Part shown: in pieces, positions 1 to 8,086 of the stretch
Numbering within the stretch: the stretch's first letter is position 1
How the letters are laid out: the number at the start of each line of letters is the position of its first letter
Source of the DNA: JADJPO01 sp963828555
GTDB taxonomy: Bacteria > Actinomycetota > Actinomycetes > Actinomycetales > Kineosporiaceae
Direction of reading: 5' to 3'
NCBI GenBank assembly: GCA_963828555.1
Contig: CAWHEL010000004.1
Location: 62,001 to 126,000 of the forward strand
DNA: 64,000 nucleotides
The notes under the pieces: model-generated
What the model saw: the letters and a program-made list of their open reading frames with translations, nothing else
The model's database searches: none
Told to the model about the DNA's origin: nothing
Position numbers and translations under genes: made by a program

Positions 1-760
1 CACCGCGTCTCCTGGCGGGCCGGTGATCGCTGGGCAGGGTCGGGGTGAGGATGCAGCCGGTGTCGCGATCCCCGTAGGTGGTCATCCGATCGGGACGACG
101 CGTGGCGATCAGGGCGATGTAGGCGCAGACGACGGCATCGACCTGGTCCTCCACCACGCGCAGCTGACTCTTGCGTCGCGCGCTCTCGACGGCGGACACC
201 AGCACCGGCCAGGAGGACCCAGGGCCGTCGAGCACGAGGGCGGGCCGCTCGTCGGAGAGAGCCTCGACCAGCCGGATCAGGGTGAGCAGCTCCCCGCGCA
301 ACGTCTCCAGGCTGCGCCCGGGCTTGTTCTTGTACTTCAGGGTGCGGCCGAGTCGGAACAGCGCGATCGTCGCGGCGTGCGGGTAGACCTCGATCGCCCG
401 CCGGCCCCGGCGCGACCTCGGGTCCAGGTCGAGGCCGAGCAGGGCGCTGACCCGGGCGCCTCGGGGCATCGCGGTGAACTCGGGCTTGCCGGTGTTGGAG
501 GGGTGAGCACCGGCCTCGAACCGGGCGAAGTCTTGGTTCAGCGCCGCCTCGGCGGGCCTGTTCCCGGTGGGGTTCTTCACGATCAGCGGGGCGTCGATCG
601 CCACCAGGACGTCGCCGTCCACGTAGGGCGCCAGCGTCGCCACGATCTCCTCGTCCGTCCGGACCGCGCCGACATGCACCAGTGCGCCGCTGTCGTCCAG
701 GACGGCCAGGCCGGTGGGACTGTTCTCGCCCCAGGCGAGGTCGATGCCGATGAAGTGCAC
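1..760 (-). CDS. DUF429 family protein (partial, runs off left edge)
   Basis: The minus strand is open from a GTG at 758-760 to the window edge, at least 253 residues, with no stop. The N-terminus reads IGIDLAWG (residues 4-11), followed by VAIDAP (53-58), IEVYPHAA (123-130) and EDQVDAVVCAYIA (204-216). This spacing of acidic residues in an RNase H-like fold is typical of the DUF429 family, described as predicted nucleases; no reaction is established. The C-terminus lies outside the window. The start is the first codon of the conserved IGID strand; I see no strong ribosome binding site. A long plus-strand frame over the same bases is its shadow. Confidence 0.8.
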   Translation of the reverse strand, partial: MHFIGIDLAWGENSPTGLAVLDDSGALVHVGAVRTDEEIVATLAPYVDGDVLVAIDAPLIVKNPTGNRPAEAALNQDFARFEAGAHPSNTGKPEFTAMPRGARVSALLGLDLDPRSRRGRRAIEVYPHAATIALFRLGRTLKYKNKPGRSLETLRGELLTLIRLVEALSDERPALVLDGPGSSWPVLVSAVESARRKSQLRVVEDQVDAVVCAYIALIATRRPDRMTTYGDRDTGCILTPTLPSDHRPARRRG

Positions 761-1309
761 GGGAGCAGCCTGCCCTACGCCGGGACCCGCATGTCATGTC
801 CCACCTCGGCGGCCCGCCCCGGGCATGTGCGCCACCGTACCGGCGGTGCGCGGTGCGGACGTCCCCGCGGGGACGTGTTGTCCGGGGCTGACCGCGACTG
901 TCCGGGCCGTCCGCGAGGGTCTGCGGCTGCCCTCCCGTGTCCCGGGCTGTCCCGGGCTGCTCGCTAGGGGCGTGTCGTCGGCATTGCGCCAAACGACTTG
1001 CTACACAGCGCTTTCGGCGCCGATAGACACTTCGCCCAGATCACCGGGGAGGGCTCTGTGACGGGTATCACGCGGCCACATCGTCGACATCCGTCGAGCA
1101 GCGAAATCGCGTCAATCGGGGAGTGTCCGGGCCGCGGCTGCGGCCGGCGTGTGCTCAGCCGCCGGCGGCCTAGCACCGCGACTCTTCGGCCCGCAATCAG
1201 CTCAGTGGCCTAGTGATTCGGCGACCTCCGAGCCGCAAGCCTCGAAGACGCGCTCAAAGCGCCATCGACACGTCCCCACGAAGTCCATTGCGCAGTGAAA
1301 GGTGTCTTC
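761..1309. other. Intergenic region, 549 bp
   Basis: No convincing gene lies between the divergent DUF429 gene and the OmpA-type protein. Two imperfect copies of a roughly 25-bp stretch (around 1012-1038 and 1251-1276, sharing GCGCC, GACAC and TC-CC blocks) lie in the 3' half. They may mark regulatory or duplicated sequence. I looked for a c-di-GMP riboswitch consensus and did not find it. Promoters for both flanking genes must be here, but I cannot place them. Confidence 0.5.
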
Positions 1310-1861
1310 ATGTCCGTCATGCGATCATTCGGCCGGCCACCCGGTCGAAGGTTGACCCGGTTGGCGAGTGTGGCCGCTGTCGCAGCAGCGTCACTGGTGG
1401 CGTTGCCGGCGACCGCGGCGCAGGCCGTCCTCGACCCCACCGACACGACGGTGTCCTCCGGCGGGGGCGCGGCGAGCAACGTCGCCGTCGGTGGCGCGCT
1501 CGACGTCTCCACCTCCTCCCCGGTGAGCGACACCGGTTCGGTCGATCAGACCATCACTCACACCTGGGCGCCGACCGAGGGCAAGCTGCACGCGGGCTCC
1601 GTCGTCACGCCCGAGGGCTGGACCGTCGCCTACGACGTCGGCGGCACGTGGACGAACACCGCGCCGGTGTCCTCGGGTGACCTCGCCGCGACCAGCGGCA
1701 TCCGGGCGACGAAGACGATGAACTCCGGTGGCCTCGACGCCAACGGCAAGCAGCTCTCCACCTCGCACGGCAGCGGCACGCTCAAGGTCGGCGCCGGCTC
1801 GTTCCAGGGCTCCTCGGGCGGGGACGGCTGGGACGTGTTCGTCGCGGCTCGAAGGTGCTGA
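1310..1861 (+). CDS. Secreted OmpA-domain surface protein, N-terminal part (frame broken after about residue 178)
   Basis: The ATG at 1310 is chosen over the in-frame GTG at 1295 because AAAGG (1298-1302) lies at good distance before it. The protein begins with a Sec signal peptide: Arg-rich n-region, hydrophobic SVAAVAAASLVALP, then ATAAQA cleavage. A Thr/Ser-rich, Ig-like stretch follows. The frame hits TGA at 1859-1861. The 1855 frame continues with matching sequence, and restoring one G near 1845-1847 joins ..DVFVA to GSKVLNIYHH.. without a break. I therefore read 1310-5013 as one gene of about 1,235 residues split by a one-base deletion, real or a sequencing error. Confidence 0.75.
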   Translation: MSVMRSFGRPPGRRLTRLASVAAVAAASLVALPATAAQAVLDPTDTTVSSGGGAASNVAVGGALDVSTSSPVSDTGSVDQTITHTWAPTEGKLHAGSVVTPEGWTVAYDVGGTWTNTAPVSSGDLAATSGIRATKTMNSGGLDANGKQLSTSHGSGTLKVGAGSFQGSSGGDGWDVFVAARRC

Positions 1862-4800
1862 ACATCTATCACCACAACAACAGCACCTACGGCATGGACT
1901 GCCACATCAAGTCCACCGGGGCGCCCTGCACCGGCGCGGTCTACTACAAGAGCGGCTACGTGACCTCCGGCGCCTCGACCGGATCGGTCGTCAACGGCCG
2001 CGTCTACTCGATCGTCGGCTCAGCGGCGGGGGCCGGTGTGCTGTGCACCGACATCCGGTCGAACCCGTTCACGGACTGTGGGTTCACCGTCCTGGACGCG
2101 GGCGCCTACACCGCCTACGGCATGATCGGCAAGCAGGCGATCTCCGGCACCAAGGTGTACGCGCCGGTCCTGCTCGGGGGCGTCGCGAAGCTGCTCTGCT
2201 ACGACGTGTCCACCTCTGCTGCCTGCGGAAGCCAGCCCTATGCGCTGGCCGGGCTGGTGAACGTCGGCTCGGTGCCGGCGTTCGCGGTCGCCGTCGGCGG
2301 CAGGGTCTTCGTCACGGCCAACCAGGTCTGGTGTTTCGACGCCGCCACCGACGCCACCTGCGCGGGCACGTGGCCGGTCGGGTCGCTCTCGTCCGCCTCC
2401 TCGGTCGCGCCGATGCGCGACGCCCAGTTGGACGTCGTCGGGGTCTGCGCGATCCGCGGCGGCAGCGGGTGCTGGGATCTCCTCGGTGCGTCTGCCACCG
2501 TGCCTGCCGGGCTCAGCGCTGCGCTGTCCGCCGCTGCTCCCGCGTCGATGGGTACCTGGTCGGACTTCTCATGGTCCACCCAGCGTCAGTACTGGTACAG
2601 CAGCAGCACGCTGCGGTGCTACGACTGGGTCACGGACGCCGTGTGCGCAGGGTTCACCCCTCCATCCGTGGGTTCGGACCGCTACGCGCTCACCATCGAC
2701 CCTTCGGACGACCGTTGCGTCTGGACCAACGGCGACAGCGGCCAGATCAAGACCTTCAACGGTCTGACCGGCGCGACCGGCTGCCCGCCGCCCGTCGACC
2801 CGACGCTCGAGTTCGCCCACACCACCACCGCGCCGCGGCTGGCGTGCACCGAGGACGGCCGAGTGCGTGAGTGGAAGTCGATCACCCTCGCCCCGGCCGG
2901 CTCCATCACGGCGGCGGACCTCCGGGTCACCGTCGTGAGCAGCGGCGGTGCAGAGGTCGCCGGCTTCACCGACCTCACCCCGGATGCGAACGGGGTCGTC
3001 GATCTGACCGGCCTCACCGTCGCCGCCTCGGGGACGCAGCCGACCTTCGAGGTCACCGCGGTCGGTGCCACCAGCAACGACGCCTCCAGCGTGACCGCTG
3101 ACGTGCTCTACGTCTCCGACCCCGCCCAGGTGTGCCTCACCCTCGATGTGATCAAGGATTGCCCGGCCCTCACCGCGGGTGTCCAGAACGGCGCCACCGT
3201 CCCCGTCGCGGCCACGACCGTCACCGGAACCACGATCACCGACAACGGAAGCGGCGCGGTCACCCGCACCGCTGACGTCGCGGTGACCAGGGCCGACCAG
3301 AGCGGCTGCATCGGAGCCGTGTCCGGCACGATCGTGGTGTCGCCGCCCGGCGGTGCCATTCCGGCACCGAACGTGACGGTCTCGCTCTCCCCGGCCGCCG
3401 GTGGCGCCGCCTACGCGACCGCCACCACCGACGCCGGCGGGAACTACGCGTTCCCGTACGTGCGGCCGGGTAGTTACAGGGTCATCGCGCTCGGGTTGGA
3501 GCAGGCCGCCACGGTCACCACCACGACCGCGGACGTCGATGTCAGCCTCCCGGTGGACGCTCCGAGCGCAAGCCCGGTGACGATCACCACGCTGCAGGCG
3601 GTGGCCGGCACCGCGCCGGTCTCGGTGACCGTCGACGATCAGGCCGAGGTCGATCTCACCACGGTCGTCCTGCAGGATCCGTCGGACAGCAGCTGGGGCA
3701 CCAGCCTGGTCGTCGCCGACCAGGGCACCTGGACGGTGCTCGGCAACGGGTCCCTGCGGTTCACCCCGCTCGCCGCCTTCACCGGCACCAGCAGCGAGGT
3801 GACCTACCGGGTCGCCGACTCGTTCGGCACCACGGACACCTCGACGGCGCAGGCTGTCGTCCAGGCGGTCCGCCCGACAGCCCACCCGGTGCGCAGCAGA
3901 GGTATTCAGGGCTCGACGCAGACGATCACCCCGGACGGCCGGTCGGGCACGCTGACGATCGACGGTTCGACGGTGCGCGTCGTCGACCCGGCGACGGGAA
4001 ATGCCGAGACCGCGGTAACGGTCGACGGCGTCGGCACGCTCACCGCCGACACGGCGAACGGCAAGGTCGTGCTCGTTCCCGAGGGTGACTTCGTCGGGTC
4101 CTACACCGTGATCTACCAGGTGTCCGACAGCCTCGGCCGCCCGGCGGTCTCGACGATCACCGCGACCACCACTGCGCTGGACCCGAGCTCGTTGCTGGTC
4201 ACGGTGGACGCGAACACGGTCGCCTCAGTCGCGTTCCGCGGCGTGCCCGCGGGGGCGACGGTGACCGGTGGGGCGACGGTGACCGGCAAGGCGTCCGGTG
4301 TCACCTACAGCCGTACGGCGATCACGGTCACCCCGGTCACCCGGTACGCCGGCCTGATCTCGGTCCCCTACACGGTGACCAACGGCACGGCGACGGTGCA
4401 GCGGACGGCGCGGGTGTCGGTCCGCCCGCTGGGCGTCGGCGCGGCGAGTTACCGGATCGGCTACGGCAACACGGTCGTCACGTGGGTGCGGTCAGCCAGC
4501 ACAGGGGTGATCGGCTACGAGGTCTGGGTCAACGGGGTCAAGCGGTGCACGACGGCGGCCGCCTCCTGCACCGTCAACTCGGTGCTCGGACCCAAGGCCA
4601 AGATCGTCGTCCTGGTGGTCGGCGCGGACGGGTCGAAGACCCGGACCGGGGTGACCGGGCGCTACGTGTCCACCGCGAAGTGCGGCGGCGTCGCGGCGGT
4701 CTACTTCGACGTGGACAAGTCGGTGCTCACCAGTGAGACCCGCGGAATCCTGACCTCGACGGCAGCGACCCTCAAGGCGCAGGGCTTCACCGAGGTCTGC

Positions 4801-5013
4801 CTGGTCGGGTTCACCGACGCGAACGGGAGCGTGCCGTACAACCTCGCGCTCTCCAAGCGCCGGGTGAACGCGGTCGGTGCCTTCCTGGCGCCGAAGCTGG
4901 ACAGGGGGGTGGCGATCGGCAAGAACTACAGCGGTGAGGCCGACCCCGCCGCGCCGAACGACACGGCCCACGGGCGGGCGGCGAACCGCCGGGTGGAGAT
5001 CCGCGTCGGCTGA
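1855..5013 (+). CDS. Secreted OmpA-domain surface protein, main part (beta-propeller-like, CarboxypepD_reg-like, OmpA)
   Basis: This 1,052-residue frame continues the broken signal-peptide ORF; the GTG at 1855 is probably not a real start. Residues 1-330 carry repeated cysteine-pair units such as LLCYDVSTSAAC, VWCFDAATDATC and LRCYDWVTDAVC (C-[YFT]-D-x6/7-C), suggesting propeller blades. Around 475-555 lies a carboxypeptidase-regulatory-like beta sandwich (TDAGGNYAFPYVRPGSYRV), followed by Ig/cadherin-like repeats. Residues 950-1052 are an OmpA/MotB-type peptidoglycan-binding domain: YFDVDKS, VGFTDANGS, NLALSKRRVNAV, and HGRAANRRVEIRV at the end. The expected role is a secreted protein anchored non-covalently to peptidoglycan. 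In a Gram-positive organism such an OmpA tail acts as a wall anchor rather than an outer-membrane part; that is inference. Confidence 0.8.
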   Translation: MLNIYHHNNSTYGMDCHIKSTGAPCTGAVYYKSGYVTSGASTGSVVNGRVYSIVGSAAGAGVLCTDIRSNPFTDCGFTVLDAGAYTAYGMIGKQAISGTKVYAPVLLGGVAKLLCYDVSTSAACGSQPYALAGLVNVGSVPAFAVAVGGRVFVTANQVWCFDAATDATCAGTWPVGSLSSASSVAPMRDAQLDVVGVCAIRGGSGCWDLLGASATVPAGLSAALSAAAPASMGTWSDFSWSTQRQYWYSSSTLRCYDWVTDAVCAGFTPPSVGSDRYALTIDPSDDRCVWTNGDSGQIKTFNGLTGATGCPPPVDPTLEFAHTTTAPRLACTEDGRVREWKSITLAPAGSITAADLRVTVVSSGGAEVAGFTDLTPDANGVVDLTGLTVAASGTQPTFEVTAVGATSNDASSVTADVLYVSDPAQVCLTLDVIKDCPALTAGVQNGATVPVAATTVTGTTITDNGSGAVTRTADVAVTRADQSGCIGAVSGTIVVSPPGGAIPAPNVTVSLSPAAGGAAYATATTDAGGNYAFPYVRPGSYRVIALGLEQAATVTTTTADVDVSLPVDAPSASPVTITTLQAVAGTAPVSVTVDDQAEVDLTTVVLQDPSDSSWGTSLVVADQGTWTVLGNGSLRFTPLAAFTGTSSEVTYRVADSFGTTDTSTAQAVVQAVRPTAHPVRSRGIQGSTQTITPDGRSGTLTIDGSTVRVVDPATGNAETAVTVDGVGTLTADTANGKVVLVPEGDFVGSYTVIYQVSDSLGRPAVSTITATTTALDPSSLLVTVDANTVASVAFRGVPAGATVTGGATVTGKASGVTYSRTAITVTPVTRYAGLISVPYTVTNGTATVQRTARVSVRPLGVGAASYRIGYGNTVVTWVRSASTGVIGYEVWVNGVKRCTTAAASCTVNSVLGPKAKIVVLVVGADGSKTRTGVTGRYVSTAKCGGVAAVYFDVDKSVLTSETRGILTSTAATLKAQGFTEVCLVGFTDANGSVPYNLALSKRRVNAVGAFLAPKLDRGVAIGKNYSGEADPAAPNDTAHGRAANRRVEIRVG

Positions 5014-5042
5014 CCTGTTCCAGATCGGCACCGCACCGAACA

Positions 5043-5082
5043 GGCCGTGGCCCGGCTCCCACAGGGGAGTCGGGCCACGGCC
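5043..5082. terminator. Strong hairpin between convergent genes
   Basis: An 11-bp perfect outer stem (GGCCGTGGCCC at 5043-5053 with GGGCCACGGCC at 5072-5082) continues through an inner stem with one G-T pair to the ACAG tetraloop at 5061-5064, 18 bp in all. It lies 29 bp after the OmpA-type gene and 50 bp after the end of the convergent hydrolase gene. There is no T-run, as is common for actinobacterial terminators. It could serve both directions. Confidence 0.75.
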
Positions 5083-5132
5083 CGTCGTGCGCGCGGAATC
5101 CGGGGTGAGTGCGGGAGGGCCGAGGACACAGG

Positions 5133-5825
5133 TCAGGGCTCCCACACGGCGGCGTCGTGGGCGAACACCACGCGCCGCGGATCGAAGGACAGCAGCCGCT
5201 CCATCCACTGCGGCGAGACCGGAAGCGGAGGCAGGTGGCCGAGGTCGCGGGCCTGTTCGGCGAGCGCGTCGGCGCTCCACGCCGACGCCATGTCGTGGGA
5301 CTGACCGGCCAGGACCAGTGAACCGTCCGCGCACTCGACAGCCACCGACTGGTGACCCTCTACGTGGCCCGGCGTCGGGATCACGTGGATGCCGCGAGCG
5401 ATCTCGGCCTCGCCGTCCAGCAGCTCGTAGCGGGCACCGGCGAAGTCGACCAGAGCCTCGACCGTGTAGTCCCCGGCTCGAGCGACGGTGAGTTCCCGGC
5501 GCTGGCAGATGATCGGCCGGCCGGCCAGCTGAGGGTTCGCGCCGATGTGGTCGAAGTGGAGGTGGCAGTTGACCACGACGGCCACGTCGGCCATCGCCAA
5601 GCCGTTGCGGAGCAACGCCTCAGCCAGGAGCAGGCGGCGCGGCCGGTACCACGCCTCGGTCTCCGCATCGGCGGCACCCAGGCCGGTGTCCAGAACGATC
5701 AACCCGTCCGGGTGCGGAACGGCGTACCCGTAGACCGCCTCGACGCGGGGCCGGCCGTCGCCGGTCTCCTCGCCCGGGCGGACGAAGGTTCCCAGGTCGA
5801 GGCGCCTGACGTCGTCGACCCGCAT
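5133..5825 (-). CDS. Metallo-beta-lactamase fold hydrolase (lactonase-like)
   Basis: The 230-residue protein has the metallo-beta-lactamase signature HLHFDH at residues 88-93, a further metal-ligand histidine in PTPGHVEGHQS (about 154), an acidic ligand region at GQSHD (175-179) and a C-terminal VVFAHD (about 220). The pattern resembles N-acyl-homoserine lactonases and related AttM/AiiB-like hydrolases that bind two zinc ions. The substrate cannot be read from sequence. It lies 18 bp downstream of the TIGR03084-type gene on the same strand, so the two are probably co-transcribed from the divergent region at 6612-6704. Confidence 0.85.
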   Translation of the reverse strand: MRVDDVRRLDLGTFVRPGEETGDGRPRVEAVYGYAVPHPDGLIVLDTGLGAADAETEAWYRPRRLLLAEALLRNGLAMADVAVVVNCHLHFDHIGANPQLAGRPIICQRRELTVARAGDYTVEALVDFAGARYELLDGEAEIARGIHVIPTPGHVEGHQSVAVECADGSLVLAGQSHDMASAWSADALAEQARDLGHLPPLPVSPQWMERLLSFDPRRVVFAHDAAVWEP

Positions 5826-5843
5826 GGCGGCGAGTGTAGGCGC

Positions 5844-6611
5844 TCACCCGGCGTAGGTGCGCAGCAGGTCCAACGCCAGCGGCCCGTGCGGCCCGTGGGT
5901 CTCCAGGCCGGAGTCCTTCGGGGCGAGGCGCCGTGCGGCCACCCGGGCGAAGGCCCCGGCCGCCCCGGTGATCGAGGACTCGGCGGACGGCGCCCCGAAC
6001 CGCCAGTCCTCGCCGTCCGGGCCGGTCAGGTGGCAGTGGACGACGTGGAACTCCTTGCCCGCCAAGGAGAAGGCATAGGGGAGGGTGGAGTGGGCCAGCC
6101 AGGCGACGTGGCGCAGGCGTGCGGTGTCCGGATAGGGCAGGCCGAGCGGGCCGGTGATGTCGAGGGCGTGTGCCCAGTGCTCGGCCAGCCGGGTCGTGGC
6201 CAGCGTCCTCGGTCGCAGCGGGGAGGCCACCCACGGCAACGGCCGCTGCGGGTCGGCGGCTCGCAGCGCGTCAAGGGTGGCCCGGCTCGCCGTCCGCCAG
6301 CGCGCCAGCACCTGGGCGCCCGCGGTGCCCTCGGTGTCCTTGGTGCCCGCGGCGCGCTCGGCACGCACCATCACCTCCATCGCCTCGTCGGTGGTCTGGC
6401 CCAGCCGGTGCCAGTCGTCGCGCTGCCCGGCGTCCTCCGCCCGGACGGTGCGGACGACGGCCTCCTCGGTCTGCGCCAGGTGCAGGACGACGTCCGCCAC
6501 GGTCCACCCGGGGGCGGCCGACGGCGCCGACCACTGCGCGAGGGTGAGGGTGTCCAGGACCGCCTCCAGGGCACCCTGCTCCGCCTGGAGATCATCGAAG
6601 AGGTCGGCCAT
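5844..6611 (-). CDS. TIGR03084-type / maleylpyruvate isomerase-like metal-binding protein
   Basis: The 255-residue protein begins MADLFDDLQAEQ. The ATG at 6611 is chosen because GAGGAG lies 7 nt upstream; a longer frame reaches 6695 but is not supported. The N-terminal half has the DinB/mycothiol-dependent isomerase arrangement: W-S-x-P-S-A-A-P-G-W, DVVLHLAQTE (a metal-ligand histidine), then ATTRLAEHWAHALDI with further histidines. The C-terminal half resembles the TIGR03084 family of actinobacteria. In this fold three histidines usually bind a metal, and many members use mycothiol, the actinobacterial thiol. The substrate is unknown. It is first in a two-gene operon with the metallo-beta-lactamase hydrolase. 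Confidence 0.8.
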   Translation of the reverse strand: MADLFDDLQAEQGALEAVLDTLTLAQWSAPSAAPGWTVADVVLHLAQTEEAVVRTVRAEDAGQRDDWHRLGQTTDEAMEVMVRAERAAGTKDTEGTAGAQVLARWRTASRATLDALRAADPQRPLPWVASPLRPRTLATTRLAEHWAHALDITGPLGLPYPDTARLRHVAWLAHSTLPYAFSLAGKEFHVVHCHLTGPDGEDWRFGAPSAESSITGAAGAFARVAARRLAPKDSGLETHGPHGPLALDLLRTYAG

Positions 6612-6704
6612 CGTCGACTCCTCGGGGGCTGCGCAGCGGGGCACCAGTCTGCCCGGGGACCAACCGCCTCGGCCAGAGGCCGGGGGCGAGAGCATGCTCG
6701 GGAC

Positions 6705-8081
6705 ATGGCTGGTTCGCTGACCTTCGTCGGCGCCGCGGGAACGGTCACCGGCAGCAAGTTCCTGCTCGCCTCCTCAGAGTCACACGTGCTCGTGGACGCA
6801 GGGTTGTTCCAGGGCCTGCGCGAGCTGCGCCGGCGCAACTGGGAACCCTTCCCGCTGGACCCCGCGCACCTGGACTCCGTGGTGCTCAGCCACGCCCATC
6901 TCGACCACAGTGGCTACCTGCCCGCGCTCGGCCGGCAGGGGCTCACGGCGCCCGTCCTCGCCTCCGAGGGCACCCGCCTGCTCGGTGGGCTGGTGCTGCG
7001 GGACAGCGCCAAGCTGCAGGAGGAGGACGCGGCCTACGCCGGGAAGAAGGGCTTCTCCAAGCACGCCCGGCCCCGCCCCCTGTACGACACGGCGGACGTC
7101 GAACGGGTGCTTCCCCTGTTCAGGCCCGTTCCGTTCGGCCTGCGGGTCGAGATCACCCCGGACGTGCAGCTGACCCTGCACCCGGCCGGGCACATCCTCG
7201 GCTCGGCGACCTGCCTGGTGGAGATCGACGGCCTGCGGGTGATGTTCAGCGGCGACCTGGGGCGGGCCAACCATCCGATCCTGGTTCCGCCGCCACCGCC
7301 GTTCGCCGCCGAGGTGGTGGTGGTGGAGTCCACCTACGGCGATCGCAACCACCCCGGTGACTCCACCGAGCGGCTGGCCCAGGTGATCCGCCGGACGGAG
7401 GCCCGGGGCGGTTCGGTGCTCATCCCCGCCTTCGCGGTGGACCGGACCGAGGTGCTGCTGATGGCGCTGCGGCACCTGCGCCAGGAGGGCCGGATCCCGC
7501 CGATGCCGGTCTATGTCGACAGCCCGATGGCGCTGGGAGCCCTGCAGATCTACCGGCAGGCCATCGCCGAGGGCTGGTCCGAGATCCGCCCGGACATCGC
7601 CGGAGGAGCGGAGGCGTTCGAGCCAGGCGAGGTGCACGAGGCCCGCACGGTGGCGGACTCGATGGCGCTCAACGCCCCCCGCCGCCCGGTCATCGCCGTG
7701 TCCGCCTCGGGGATGGCGACCGGCGGTCGCGTCGTCCATCACCTGAAACATCTGCTGCCCGACCCCCGGCACACCGTGGTGCTGCCCGGCTACCAGGCCG
7801 TCGGCACCCGAGGCCGCGACCTGGCGGAGGGTGCCTCCGAGGTGAAGATCCACGGCGAGTGGGTGCCGGTGCGGGCGCAGATCGAGGTGATCGAGGGCTT
7901 CTCCGTCCACGCGGACGCCGACGAGCTGCTGACCTGGCTGGCCGGTGCTCCCGCTCCGCCGTCGATGACCTATGTGGTGCACGGTGAGCCCGAGGCGTCG
8001 GCGGCCCTCGCCGCCCGGATCGGGCGCGACCTCGGGTGGCCGGTCGCCGTCCCCGCCGACGGTGACACGGTGCCGCTCTAG
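6705..8081 (+). CDS. Beta-CASP metallo-beta-lactamase RNA nuclease (CPSF/YSH1-like)
   Basis: The 458-residue protein starts MAGSLTFVGAAGTVTGSKFL at the ATG at 6705. The reading frame is open far upstream, but homology begins here. It has the metal motif HAHLDHSG (63-70), an HILGS block, FSGDLGR, ESTYGDR, and the beta-CASP motifs PAFAVDRTE and SASGMATGGRV, ending with the FSVHADADEL motif. This is the classic architecture of bacterial KH-less CPSF-like nucleases (TTHA0252 type) that process or degrade RNA in the cytoplasm. It is divergent from the TIGR03084-type gene and convergent with the acyltransferase, whose stop is only 5 bp away. Confidence 0.88.
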   Translation: MAGSLTFVGAAGTVTGSKFLLASSESHVLVDAGLFQGLRELRRRNWEPFPLDPAHLDSVVLSHAHLDHSGYLPALGRQGLTAPVLASEGTRLLGGLVLRDSAKLQEEDAAYAGKKGFSKHARPRPLYDTADVERVLPLFRPVPFGLRVEITPDVQLTLHPAGHILGSATCLVEIDGLRVMFSGDLGRANHPILVPPPPPFAAEVVVVESTYGDRNHPGDSTERLAQVIRRTEARGGSVLIPAFAVDRTEVLLMALRHLRQEGRIPPMPVYVDSPMALGALQIYRQAIAEGWSEIRPDIAGGAEAFEPGEVHEARTVADSMALNAPRRPVIAVSASGMATGGRVVHHLKHLLPDPRHTVVLPGYQAVGTRGRDLAEGASEVKIHGEWVPVRAQIEVIEGFSVHADADELLTWLAGAPAPPSMTYVVHGEPEASAALAARIGRDLGWPVAVPADGDTVPL

Positions 8082-8086
8082 CATCA

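Noticed and set aside
23..967. A 314-codon plus-strand frame at the left edge
   Set aside because: The minus strand carries DUF429 motifs; the plus frame is low-complexity and runs on past the gene start.
1000..1310. c-di-GMP or other riboswitch upstream of the OmpA-type gene
   Set aside because: I saw no GEMM-like conserved core; the only signal is a weak 25-bp imperfect repeat.
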